A stretch of DNA of 64,000 bases from contig JANCRA010000016.1 of assembly GCA_024362935.1 (NCBI GenBank), positions 19,513,165 through 19,577,164 of the forward strand. Reading direction: 5' to 3'. Each line of letters starts with the position of its first letter. Within the stretch, counting starts at the first letter, position 1. The notes beneath the pieces are model-generated. The model was not told the DNA's origin and searched no databases. It saw nothing but the letters and a program-made list of their open reading frames with translations. Positions 48,199-61,000 of the stretch are shown here, piece by piece. Position numbers and translations under genes: made by a program. Source of the stretch: Setophaga petechia. Taxonomy: Eukaryota; Chordata; Aves; Passeriformes; Parulidae.

Positions 48199-51100
48199 TG
48201 GCATGAAAGACAGAATCAATAATTAATCCAAGTGCAATTGGATTAATGCCTTCCCAAAAAGTAATAGTAGGTGTTAGCTCCTCATTCTTTCACGAGGTTC
48301 TGAAGTTTTTGTGAATTTCTCATTTGTGAATTATCAAGAACTAGATCTGCATTTGTTAAATTAAGTTCATCTCTGTTTGCAGTTCCAGAGCATCCAGGTC
48401 AGACACTCTGTACAGGTGGGCTTGCAGGCAGCCTTATTCTACCTGAATCCTTTATGTGATGGAGCAACAGAGGCTGTGCAGAGGTGAGGCACAGACTGAA
48501 CCCTCTCAGCACACAGTGGGATTTGGGGAGTTTGCTTTAAACCCCAGGCAGGCTCTCTGCCCACTGCATGGCACAGACCTGCTCCAGAGAATTGGGCAGT
48601 TGTAAAAACAAACGTGTTGGCCCTTCAGGTAAGGGCTTTTCTGTCTGTATTGGTGCAACTGTGAAGTGACATTTGGATTAGATTTTGTCTAAGTGGCAGG
48701 TTGGGAGCCCCCAGGAGAGCTGTTGGAATGCTTTGGGACCAGTACTGGTGGAAAAAAGCCTTAACTCCTTCATTCTATAGCAGCAGTAACTGCCTGACTG
48801 GGGAAATAACTTCCAATGGTGCTCTTGAAATGGAGCTGATGATGTAGAAGTGGGAAAAGAATCAGAAATAGAATTAAGGAGAGCCTGGCACTGGAAGAAA
48901 GGCAACTGAAGTTGACTCAGATATTTCTGGGGCTAAAATATTGCTGAGGGGAGTAACTAAAGTCAAAGAAAGGTGGTCTGAAAGAGGAAAGATTCCTCCA
49001 GTTCCTTCCTGATCAACAAAATCCTGACCCTTCTTTACTTGTGCAAGGATCTGTAAGACTCCTGTGCATGCTTGACCTAAGATTTGCAAAAAGCTGTGCA
49101 ATACCTTCCACTTGGGCAGAAGGGGCTGCTGGAATAAAAGCCAGGATAACTGTTACAGCAGGATAACAAAACCAGTGGCATTCCTTAAAAAAATCAACAT
49201 TTTTTTCCTCATGAATTGAAGCAAAATCTTGTAGCAGTCAGTTGGTAAAATATTTGCTGCCTTGTGTTGCCTATAAAGTAAAATATTTATAACATTTATA
49301 ATGTATTAGATGAAAATTGTGTGTCAAGTGGCACTGCAGTTTCCACAACTGCTGACTCCAGTGCTTGTCCAACAGGGCTGATTTGCACTCTGGTGGCTGG
49401 TGCAGAAGACAAACAAAATTCTTGTGCAGGGTAGGATTTAATTTTAGACTCCATGCTGCTCTGCTCTATACCTTCATACTTCATTCTCTTATCATGTAGA
49501 TCTTTGTAACATGGCAGCCCCTGGATGTGGCACACAGGCTGTGGAGATTGGGAATGGGCACAGCAGGTGGGCAGCACTGACAGCAATGAGCCAGGGAGTG
49601 CCCAGGGGCACTGAGCAACCACCAAAGGGAGCAGAGGGCACACAGGGGCACTGCATCAACATCAGGGTGTAAAAGGTTGGGCTGAAGAACAAGAGGAGCA
49701 GATGCTGGCAGCCTTCTGCAGTGGTGAGGTGTTACTCTGTGTGGGCAGACTCCTGAAGCCTTCTGAAGTGCAATGGTGTTACTGTTTGGGGTGAGGATCT
49801 CTGGAATTGTCTGGGGGTGCTCTGTGTGTGGAGGCCATCTCGACTGTGGCATGTGGATGGGTGCAGAGGCCTCAGGTATGTGTCCAAATATCATCTCCTG
49901 CAAGTTTAGATAGCACCATTTGCACATTTTTCTGAAAGACAGCAGGGAATGGTCCAAGAGCTTTAGATGTGCCAGAATGTGGATAACTGAGATTTCACAT
50001 AATTATGAATTTAACGTTTCTTCATTTAAAATTTCTTTAGCAGAGATTCAAAGGTAGCTCATCAGTTCTCCAGATATAACCCTCTCAGTAGTGATAATTC
50101 CCCCATCCTCATCCTTCAAGATAATGCTCAAAATCAGCATTTGATTTTGAAATATAATATCTTACCAGGAACTGGAATTAACCTGTCCCTGAACCTCTTC
50201 TTGTTTGTCTTGTGCTGCTGTGACAGAAACACTCAGTGGTGAATATTGACTGTTCTGCCAGCTGGAGGCTGACACTGAACTTCATCAGGGTAGGAAATAT
50301 GGGGGAAGTGGAGCTGGTGAGAGTGCTCCTCATGTCCCAGCCCTGTTGGTGTGGGTGCAGCTGAGTGTGAGGCAGAGCTTGCCCTCCCAGAATTGTTGGC
50401 TGTTTCTCAGCATGCCAGCAGCAGAGAGATTCCCATGTATTTTTAATGATGTCTCTCAGCTGTTTTGCATGCAGCTGCTGACAATGCTTTGGAAAAGGCC
50501 ACAGGCACAAGGAGAGATGTGCTCATGGAAGGGACTTGGCTGCACACAGAGTCAGGATCTCGAGCTGGGTTATGGATAGGGAAGTCCTCAGGCATTCTCC
50601 TGTGAGGCACTCTGCTCTTGTCAGGGCTGTCTCTGCTGTCCATAGGGCAGCAAAGCTTCACTTGGGTTCACCTCTCTGGGTTAGCCTTGGGAGAGTCACA
50701 GCAAAATCAAAAATGCATATTAAGTTGAATTTGCTTTTTAAATACTGTGTGTAAGCAGCTCAGTGAATGAGTTTGCACGGTGATTAAACAGTGTTTGAAG
50801 AGGAAAAGATGCTGAAAACAGCAAATATCCTGTTGAATCCGATCTACTAATGGTAAAATAGTGCTGTTTTATCAATTCCTCAAGACACTAAATGTAGGTT
50901 AAAGATCTTTCACTCTAAAGATTGTGAAATCAGAACATGCCATATTTATTTTGCAATATTATTTGTTTATTCACAACGAGATTCTTGTATGAAATATTTG
51001 TGAATGTAAATGTTACCTTTAAAAGACACTTCATGATTTGGGTAGAGGTAGTCTGCCTACAAAGAGAAAAAATGATCTCATGAATGATCTCCACAGAGAT

Positions 51101-51400
51101 TTAAATGGTAAACTGGTATTTCTGAACTTTAAGAAAACAGATTAGGTAAGGAATTCAAGGCTATGAAATATATTAGGTGCATTACACCTATAATTAAAAA
51201 AAAATAATGACAAAATTTGTTCCCTAACAACATTCCTTGTAGAAGGGAAAGAAATACCTTTTCCTTTTAGTTGCACAGCTTGGTTCCAGACCTGTAAGCC
51301 AGACTGCTGAAATACAAATTTAGATACACAGACGTTGACAGAGATGACAGATTCTCACATCTGGAAAACTGGATAACAACAATTCAGTTCATGTAGAAGG
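48199..51400. other. Unassigned sequence
   Basis: No recognised repeat family. A 158-codon minus frame at 49481-49957 lies in a GC-richer patch without splice or family support. Confidence 0.4.
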
Positions 51401-51478
51401 ATAAAAATTATGCTTTCACTTCTGATGCATGGCATGAACTCTAGACGAGCAGATACAAATTTCAGCTTGTAGGAGTTA
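51401..51478 (+). repeat. Dispersed local repeat, copy 1 of 2
   Basis: It shares with 54472-54548 two identical words, gatgcatggcatgaact and gagcagatacaaatttca, at the same spacing. Flanking identity fades quickly. It is followed by a 16-A run at about 51483-51498. Confidence 0.85.
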
Positions 51479-53144
51479 CTATAAAAAAAAAAAAAAAAGA
51501 AAAATACTGGCTCAGAGAAAATGCCTTTTTGTGAATTCTAAAAGAATTCTTCTGACATGTTTAGATTTTTTTCCCATGCTGCTTGCAATGTTGATCATCT
51601 CTAGTGGAGTAAGTGATAAAGTACCATCGGAGTGAATGCTAATGTTTTTGAGCTGTCAAGCACTAGATTATCCAGTTTGTTGTACACTGTGCACATGTGC
51701 ACCTGCTCATTTGAAATGCTGATCCACCAGAGAGAATCTGGGCTGCCCGAGGAGCCAGGCCTGACCCATTTCTTTGATAGATGACTTGGTCTGTCTTTGA
51801 TATTAGCAAAGAGCTTTTGCAGCCACTTGTAGTTTGAGCGATAATAGCTTAAGGCCTGAACACTGTCTGTGCCTCCACTCTATTGTGAGAGTCTGTACAC
51901 CACACAAACCCAAAAACAGGGAATGTAGCAACTTCAAAGGAAAAAGAAGTGAGGAGATAGGAGAAGCATCTTTTCTCCAATCCTCCGAGGTTAGAACAAA
52001 AAGCCATGTACTAAAGATGAGCTCACAAAAAATGTCAGACTTCGTAGATTTAAAATAGAAAAATGTGACATTTTTCCCAGATTAAAACATGTTAATGGGG
52101 AAAAATTGCAGCCATAATAAATATTGTATGAAAAGCTGCCAAGTAACAAAGCCTTGACAAACTCAGGAGAACAAGGAACTTCAGTTGATGCTGCCACTTT
52201 ATTTTTCATTATATTCCGTCTACTCTTTTAGTGTATGCAGAACTCTTCAATGTCAATAGGATTTTGGCATAAAGGGCAGATTAATTTAGACATCACATTG
52301 ATACCTGTCTTCTAGAACAGTGTGTGGTCCCATGTTGCTGTTATCAGAAGATATTACAGTCTTTGTGGTCTCATGTAGAACCTATATCCTGTGTGATCCC
52401 TACATACATCTTAATAATTTTCAATTTTTTTTTGGTGTCTGACCAAAAAGACTGGGAAAAATGCCCTGGAATTTACTGCCAATAATGATTAATCTTTTGA
52501 GAAGTGGTTTAAAAGAAGTGGTTTATTTCAATTTTGAAATAAAAAGGTGTTAACATTCAGGAAATGAAGCAATATTATTGAGAGTCATTAAAAGAGGTCA
52601 GAATTTGTAGAAAGATTTAAAAACCAAATCCTTTGAAATGTGCCAGTTAAAATTCAGCTGTGTCTCATAAAAGCAGTAGATCAGGACTAATGCTTTGGAC
52701 ATTTAAGAGTGGATATGGGTGATTGACCTCCTCTCTGTGGAATGTCTTGTGGAGCTTCAAGCTGCTTCCCCTTCCCTGCACATGAGGATGCTGTCACTGG
52801 TGGAGTTCAGCTGGCAGAGCACGTGGTCTGGAGAGGGAATTTCTTGTCTGCTCATGATTTGGGCATGTGCAGGTCAATTAAACAATCTGGGGGTGTGCAG
52901 AAAGCACAAAGCCTTGTTAAAGGCTCAAACACAGATGTTTGCAAGCATTCAGAATGTCCCTGCTGCAGAACCTGGATGGTCACAACTGGTTTGCCCACCC
53001 TTGCTTGAATGGCTTTTTCCCAGGTGCTGACCCTCCTGCTGGGTGTGACTCTGTATGTCAGAGTGCTTTGTTCAGGTCTCAAAACTTGCCTGGGATTTGT
53101 TTTCCCTGAGCACAGGCGATGGCAGCTTTCCCTCTTCCCTTGTA
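51479..53144. other. Unassigned AT-rich sequence
   Basis: Apart from a poly(A) run near 51483, nothing was recognised up to LTR E. Confidence 0.4.
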
Positions 53145-53150
53145 CCTCTT

Positions 53151-54389
53151 TGTCTTGGTTTGGAAAGCCAGGTGTCTGCTAAGGAAGGCAGGAGCATCCC
53201 CTGAAATGGAAAATGTAAACCCCCTCCCTCCAAATTTTTATAAATTTGAAATTAAGGGGGGCTCTCAGGCAAAAATATGGGAGCAGGAATAACAGTTCTT
53301 TATTAGGGAAGAAAATAAAAAGATAAAATAAACAATGCAGTAAACCAAAACAACACTGACAGAGTCAGAACACAACCTGACACCCTGTGGGTCAGGCTGT
53401 TGGCAGCAGTGCCATTGGAATTGTGGCTCAGCCCTCCTGCAGGGTCAGGGCTGGTTCTGCTGGAGCAGGGATCCTGGAGAAAGGTGGAGTCTCCTCTGAA
53501 GATCCAGGGGAAGAGGCAGCTGCTGCTCCTCTGGGGAATCCAGTGGAGAAGCCGTGCTGGTGTTCCAGAATCTCCAGATTCTATCCAGGCAGGAATGCTT
53601 GGCTGGTGTTCCAGAACCCCAGATTATATCCAGGCAGGAATGCTTGGCTGGTGTTCCAGAATCTCCAGATTCTATCCAGGTAGGAATGCTTGGCTGGTGT
53701 TCCAGAATCTCCAGATTATATCCAGGTAGGAATGCTTGGCTGGTGTTCCAGAACCCCAGATTATATCCAGGTAGGAATGCTTGGCTGGAGTTCCAGAATC
53801 CCCAGATTCTATCCAGGCAGGAATGCTTGGCTGGTGTTCCAGAATCCCCAGATTCTATCCAGGCAGGAATGCTTGGCTGGTGTTCCAGAATCTCAGATTC
53901 TATCCAGGTAGGAATGCTTGGCTGGTGTTCCAGAATCTCAGATTCTGTCCAGGCAGGAATGCTTGGCTGGTGTTCCAAATCTCAGATTCTATCCAGGCAG
54001 GAATGCTTGGCTGGTGTTCCAGAATCCCCAGATTCTATCCAGGCAGGAATGCTTGGCTGGTGTTCCAGAATCTCAGATTCTATCCAGGCAGGAATGCTTG
54101 GCTGGTGTTCCAGAATCTCAGATTATATCCAGGCAGGAATGCTTGGCTGGTGTTCCAGAATCTCAGATTATATCCAGGCAGGAATGCTTGGCCCCTCCCT
54201 CTGGGCTCACATCTCCCAATGGGATGCTGTAGTTCTTATCAGCCATGCAGGGACATTCAATGGCTGTTATCAGCAATGTCCCCTGAGGGAGGAGTGGGTG
54301 TGGAAGAGATAAGGAAAGCTGCCCACTGAGCAGAAGCCAGCTGCCATCCAGATGGCAAAGAGACACAGTTTGCTTGGCAATCCAGGACA
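53151..54389 (-). mobile_element. LTR E, endogenous retrovirus LTR enlarged by an internal VNTR
   Basis: The element starts TGTCTTGG and ends CCAGGACA, near-perfect terminal inverted repeats. It is flanked by 5-bp direct repeats CTCTT (53146-53150 and 54390-54394). An AATAAA on the minus strand (plus 53299-53304) suggests minus orientation. The unique left part (53151-53550) and right part (54190-54389) follow a path I associate with a songbird LTR in which only one copy of the 'atccaggcaggaatgcttggct' segment is expected. Here that segment is repeated 14 times. Without the repeats the LTR would be about 600-650 bp. No retroviral coding region adjoins it, so it is probably solo. Confidence 0.85.
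53552..54191. repeat. 14-copy 45/46-bp minisatellite inside LTR E
   Basis: aggaatgcttgg occurs at 53591, 53636, 53682, 53728, 53773, 53819, 53865, 53910, 53955, 53999, 54045, 54090, 54135 and 54180. A partial unit precedes them at 53552. Variants alternate between attctatcc and attatatcc, ccaggca and ccaggta, and atctcc, accccc-like and atctc, so units form mosaics. Open frames of up to 252 codons through the array arise from the repeat and are not genes. Confidence 0.98.
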
Positions 54390-54471
54390 CTCTTCCATAC
54401 CAGATACAGTGGTGATCCCTCACACCTTCCCTGCTCAAGTGTCACTGTGGATCACCCAGATGTTCCAGCAG

Positions 54472-54548
54472 CATAAAATTGTGCTCTCACTTGTGATGCA
54501 TGGCATGAACTTGAAATGAGCAGATACAAATTTCATCTGCAAGAGGCT
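54472..54548 (+). repeat. Dispersed local repeat, copy 2 of 2
   Basis: The partner of 51401-51478, same orientation, about 3.07 kb away and just outside LTR E. Confidence 0.85.
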
Positions 54549-57500
54549 ACAGGTTCCTCATGTACTCTTTAGGCCATACCTCCCCTCTTTCCACAGATCC
54601 TTGGCTGGAAAATTGCTTTGTATTTATTTGTGAAGCACTTCTCTGTAAGTCCTGCAGAGCTGTTTTAGAGGAGCCTGCACAAGTCTGTGGAAGAGAAATC
54701 CTTGAAGGATGTTAAACACACAGAAACTGCTCTAGCTCAGGAAACTGCTGAGCTGCAAATCCCCGGGGGCTCAGCTGCACTCAGTGCTCCAAGAAGCAGC
54801 AGCTCTGCCTGTTCTGCATTTCTGCTCTGCCCTGGGGACCTGCTCTTGGTCTCCACTGGAAGCAGGACTCTGACACGGCCTTTGCACTGGGTGCAGATGC
54901 CTTAAATCAGTTTTCAGCTGAAGGAAGCCCTCAGGCATTTCCTGCCAGGTTCCAGCTGGTTTCAAGGCCAAACGTGAGGAAGGCAGACCAATGTTCACAG
55001 GGAATGTTCAGGAAGACACAAATGGAGCTGTCCAATTGTTAAAAATGGCTTGTGAGCTGGACAGAGGCAGTTTTGTGGTAGTGGCAAGAAGCAGTGCTTT
55101 GAATCCCAATAAAGATAAGGCTATCCTTTCTATTCTGTGCTTTATTCTTTTCAAATATACCTTGCTGTTTTCACCTGAATACTGCTTACATGTGCAGTAC
55201 TTGGTTAAAAACTCTCAGATATAGGTGTTTCTTAGGAAGTTTTCTTTCTCTTCAGTTATTTGCCTTTTGCTTTTCTGGTGTTGTGCTCTAGCAATAAAAG
55301 TGAATGAAAATTTTGTATTTCTGAAGCAGTGAAGTACAAAGTGCAGTCAGTAACCCACTGATTAGAAAATAATAAAGATATGGAGGGTAAATTTGAAGGG
55401 ATTAAGAAATAGTGAACAAACACTATTCTGATGAGTATATAATATATAATGAGGATATAATATAATGAGTATATTAGAGTAGTGCAGTAAAATACAGAAA
55501 TTAAATTTCATATATATTAAAGGCCAGGTAAATTTTTTTCCAAATGTAGGATAGGGGAATTGAAGGGAACAAAACAAGTTGTATAAAGACTATTTATTCT
55601 TCACAGAAGTGTGCTGATATAATTCCTCCCAAAGTGTGTGGAAATGCTGTATATATTTTACTGGAAATACTTGGTTTTGTCCTGATACTTGGTAAGAGAT
55701 GATATCCACAGAGGTGTGAACTGTCCACTGTTTTCTTCTGCAGAGTGAACTTGGAATCCACATTTAAGTATTCACTGTCTTTCTGAATTATACATGTAAT
55801 AGTCTGCTCAGTGAAATGTAAAGCCATCATAATAGTCTTAAAACCCAAATGATCCAGATTCACCCCAGAATGGCTGACTGAGCAATTGTAATAGCACTGC
55901 TTCTGTGTGTGAGGATTAGCTAAATTCTGCTCCTTTTATCCACAAAGCTGGATGAATGTGCAGTGTTGCTGTCCACAGCCTTACTAGAAAGAGATCTGTC
56001 TTGCTCTCTGATTCTTATTTCTCTGGTGTACTGACTCATACCCTTCTCAAAATACCTTGTCAAGAGCCCAGTGCAGTCCCCAGAGCTGAGTTTAAAGTCT
56101 GTCTGTAAACACAGCCACGTTTACAACACACAGAGCCAAATTTCTTTCAGTGTGTGACAGCTCATTTGCATTTTCTAAATAGTAATTCCTGCAAGCAGGG
56201 ATTCCATTTTCATATAGAAAGTGTGCAAGTTTCACAGTCCTGTGCTCAGTGATCTTTGTTTTTCTTCTGTTGGTGAGTGATGTAAAGTGGTGAAGGACAG
56301 ACCATAACAGGAAGAATTTACAAAGGAGTTGAAATGGTAAGAACAGACAGCTCTCTCTTTTGTGCCTCATTGTGCACAGTTCAGGTTGTTGCCCAACACT
56401 GAAACATTAAGAAGTTTTCTATTACAGCTACAAAGGTAAAATGGAGGAGGAGGAGAGCAGAGAGAGAGAAATGATGCAGCACAGGCAGGGGAGCAAAGCC
56501 TTTTGATACTGTACTTTCAGACTCAAACTTAGATTAATGAGGACAGAGCTTCTTAGATTGCTTTGGAGCACTGCACACAAACTTCATCTGAAAGGAAAAG
56601 GACACTTTCAATGTAACCTTCACTCCATAATTCTGAACAAGCTGCTTGCTAGTAGTGTAGAAAACTTCAAATGTCTCCAAATATTAGAGCATCAAGCCAA
56701 GCAAAGAAAGAATAACTTATTGAGGTGTTAGCACAATGTGAGTGACCTTCTTGATGTGACATTTTTTTGGCATAAGAAACACCTCCAGCAGATGTTTAGT
56801 AGTTAAAGCCATTTGAGAAGACTTTTCTGCACAAGTGTGAGCCAGATCATTTAAACAACATACAACAGGCTCTCTACCCACCATTTTTATGATAAGGATG
56901 TATAAGAAAAATAGATGGTGCTTTCTGTCAGAAGTGGAGATGCAGAGCCTTTCTCTCCTGTCTCCCTTGTGCTCTAGGGCAAACATACCTCATTTCTCCT
57001 ACCTTTAAAGTTCTGGGGTTCTTTGGGTTGTTTTGTTGTTTTTATTTCACATCATGTTAGTTAAAAATTTTATCGGTTGTGTCTGAAATGTTTTGAGCAT
57101 CCCACTGAAAAACAGGCCCAGTCTTATGTTAGAGGGCAAAAGCAGCCTGTCCTTGTCCAAGGGCATTTTCCCTGAAGTGTTATTTTGTGTGCTATGGCAG
57201 GAGTATGACACAGCATAACCTTTGTGTTGGCAGAAGGAAACTTGCCATGGGAGGCAGTTTGGAGCTGTGTAGGAAATGTATTTAGGCACAATAATTTCAG
57301 ATTTGAAAGCATCCCTTGGTGTGTCTGCAGAGGGGAATAATCTCCTCAGTGCTGGGCTTGGAGGGTGGGGAAGGACCTGAGCCTCAGTGCCTGTGTCTGA
57401 TCAGTCACTCCCATCCCACTGGCATTCTTCAGGCTGCTAGAGACTGGGGCATGGAAGAATCCTTTCTCTTTGCCCTGAAAATGCCCTGTGAACCAAGAAA

Positions 57501-58000
57501 CCCATTGTGAACAGCAACTTTGAACTCAGTTTGTTCCTAGGAAAGCTCTCTGGCTTCTGAGCAATCCATTGCATTTGGATTTCCTGATGAGGAAAGTAGA
57601 ACTGATCAGGAATTTCTGAAAGTCCAGATGTGCTGTATTGTGTGGAAGGAAGGGAGTGGAAGCTGTTGCAGTGTGTTGCAATCTCCTCTTTCAGCTCTCC
57701 CAGTCCCTCCCAGGTGTGCCAATGCCTTCTCCCTTCCCCTCTCCCTGCCCCCTGGCTCAGTGCTGTCCATCAATCTGAACATTGATATTGCAATAGGACA
57801 CAGCTTTGGATTGCTGTCCTGATCAGAACACACCTTTAATGGCAGCTCCTGGAGTCTGGTGCCTCTCAGGCTTTGCCAGTGCCCTGCTGGTCCTGACATA
57901 TTTGCATATGAAAGAATTTCAGTATGGGAGTAACACGGCAGAGTTTTCCTCTCTGGCAGGAGAAAGAGCAGAACACAGCTGACAGAATTCCATGCACTGG
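54549..58000. other. Unassigned sequence
   Basis: No recognised repeat family, RNA gene or supported exon. A TA-rich patch occurs at 55435-55475. Confidence 0.4.
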
Positions 58001-61000
58001 AGCTCTGGTGCTTCCTTGAGCTGGGTTCCAAGGCCAGGGCTCTGCTACCAGGGTAAGCACTGGTGGTGTCTCATTTCTGCTGTAACTGCCTGGGGCCTTT
58101 CCAGAGCCATGGGACCATTTATTGTTTTTTTGCAATATTTTTATAGGGAGATCTGCTTTGACGTGCTTGATTTTCCTAGATTAATTTCTATAAGCTCTAA
58201 AGAAGGGGGAGGAGCACTGCTTTCTGCCATGAATAAATATTTTCAAGAGAAAATTTCAAGTGACGTATCCCATTCTTATCTTTTAAATGGTGAGTGGTGG
58301 AATGGCCTCAGAATAGGAGGGGAAAGCAAAGTCTTTTTCTCCATGTAAAAAAGTGAAATGAAAACAAGCTGCAGCACCTGAATAACTCTGCTAAAGAACA
58401 AATATTCATTTCAGCTAAAAAGCTTTAAGAAGTGTGGGGAGTACAGTATTATGTAGATATAACACAGGGTTTGTTTGTCAATTTGGATGTTATCCATCCC
58501 CAGAGAGACAGATCTCTGTGTAAGTAAGGTCACTGGGCAGTACAGAGCCAATATCAAGATCTTCTGCAAATCCCTGTTGTTAACAGAGAGCTCTTGGCCT
58601 GTGAAACAGAAGTCTGGGCTGTGTCCCAGGTGTGACACAGATGTCTCTCTCTCCCCAGTTTGCTGCTTCCCCCCCTGATTTCCAGGGGTGCTCTTTGCCC
58701 CTTTCCCCCCACAGCTCTGCCTGTAGCTGAGCAGGTGACTCCTGACACTGCTGCTGTCTTTGTTCCTGAGCCCAAACGTGGCCCATGTCAAATGTCTGCC
58801 TGATGAGCACCAGCAGAAATCTAACAGGCTCTATCCAAATCAGGAATATTTTCTATTTGAAGATGAGGAGCTTTCTGCTTGATTCCCTTAGCCTGGTAAC
58901 TGGAAGAGAATTCCCTGAGCCTTGGAAACTGAGCCCATTGGCCAGAGCAGCTGCAGGCTGGAGCTGCAATTACAGTTAAAGATGTGACTGGGGAGGGAAA
59001 GGGGCAGTGGAATTTTTACATGTGAAATCTTGAAACAGAAAAACATAAACTCAGTCCATGATGAGCATTTTAAAGACTGTTACTCTCAGTATTCAGCTCA
59101 CCTCATGAGTACCTTGATTGATCTGTTCTTGGCATGGAGAACTGCAGCTGAATGAAGCCTCAGACTCTGAGATGCCTCCCAACCCTCTGATACCATTCAG
59201 TGTTCTCAGTTCCCTGCATGGTGCACTTGCTCTTGTGTGCTCTCCATTCAAAACTTTCCCAAAGCATGGCATGAGGCAAAGTGGCAGGCACTGTTCTTAC
59301 AGCTTTCCTCTTTAAAGTATTATTTTTATTTTGCTAGAAGAAAAGCTTGAAGTGCAGGAATGGGAAAGTGATGAAAGAAACTTGTGGCAGAGACAGAAAT
59401 GGAGAATTGTGGTCTGTGAAATCCCTGATGCTGAAGGAGTAAAAGCTCTGCAGCAGTGATGCTGTGGCTGCTTTAGCACCGTGTGTGCTGTCCATTAGTG
59501 CAGCTGCTCCCTGCCCACCCCTGGCTGGAGGCTGTCTCAGGCCAGGTGAACAAACCTTCTGAATAAACCTTACTCAGATTATTGTCCCCAGCATTGTTGG
59601 AATTTTGTGAAGTTTTCGGCCATCACTAGAAATTAGCTTCCAACCTAACTGTAAATCACAAAGAAAATGATTTTCCTCTAACTGTTTTGGAGAAATGAAT
59701 TTCTAACTAGAAGTCTTCTCACCAGATTTCTGTTTGCTGTGGTCAAAATAGTCACATCTCCCTGCATTTAGGTTGTCTGAGGATTAAACCCCTGACTCTT
59801 TCAGCTTCATATATGGTGAGGATTTTTTTCAATGCTTCTGATCATTCTTGGTATTTGCCACTCATAAAGCACTCCATCATGTTTTCCTACTTCTTTTCAA
59901 AGTCATAAAACCCCAATCCAATAAAGGAGATTAGATTTCTGAATTGCATATATGGAATCAAAATTACTTTCCTAATTTATTTTCTGTATAATGTATTTTG
60001 CATCTTAGGGTTTTTATTATCTTTTGTTTGGGATTGTTTCTTCATTCAGTTATCTACAAAGATGTACATGTCTGTCAGGATGTAATGCAGAGCCTGTGAG
60101 ATGCTGCTGTGATTCAGATTATTCCTTCCAGTGTAGAGTATTTGGCATTAATTGCATTTGGATCTTACATTTGACAATGTTGCTTGCTCACCAGGCTCCC
60201 TCCTAAGAGCTTCATGCTCTTCCTGTCATGATTAACCTGAATAATTTCATTTAATCTGTGTATTTTGTAACTCCATTCACCTTTCAGGGAGCAGAGGGGA
60301 TCTGGGTTGGAGCAGAATATTTGAACATGTTGGAAACCACCTTAGGAACTGAGTTCTCAAGTTAGTGCTGCTTAGCTGGATATGGGTATGATTTTTTCCT
60401 GTAATTTGAAGTTAAATCCAGGAAATAAGATTTCGCTGTTCAAATGTCATCGCTGACATGCAGCTCAAAGAAGATTTGGGGTCTATAATGGCAGTTTTTC
60501 TATTCTTTATATGATTTTTTTATAGAATAGATTTTAAAAGAAGTGATTCAAAGTGTCATGAACACTGGCACAGTTGTGTAGGAATTCCATGTTGATTTTC
60601 TCAGGTCATCGAGAGGAGGCTGTGTTATTGTTCTGTTTGTAAATGATGCTGCTGCATTGCTCATTTCCTGCTTTCCTCTTGTTCTTCTGAGACTTTTGCA
60701 GTTTGTGAACAGTCTGTGGTGTATTTAAACTAATGCAAGTAAAGGAATTGGATTGGTGAGAATTATTTAAAACTCTTTATCTTTTCAGTTGAAGTTCAGT
60801 ACAAGAAGTGTTTAAGATCATATTATCAAATGTCAAAGAGTCAAAGGTAATTAAAAGCCCTGCTCTGAGTCCCAGGGAAATCAAGAGAAGCCTCATTGGC
60901 TGGAGTCAATGTTTTTTTGTGTTCTAGAGAAATCACAAGTTTTAAAGGATTTGCAAACCAAATAAATTAAATAATCTGATATCTTGATTCAAAGTTTTTC

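Noticed and set aside
49481..49957. 158-codon minus-strand open frame
   Set aside because: The patch is GC-rich with few stops. Cys/His/Pro-rich translation resembles no family I know, and overlapping frames are also open.
53552..54191. CRISPR-like look of regularly repeated units
   Set aside because: The repeats are head-to-tail with no unique spacers, and the context is a vertebrate LTR.
53554..54329. Long open frames (up to 252 codons) with a repeated peptide
   Set aside because: They run through the 45/46-bp minisatellite in several frames and on both strands, so repetition alone keeps them open.
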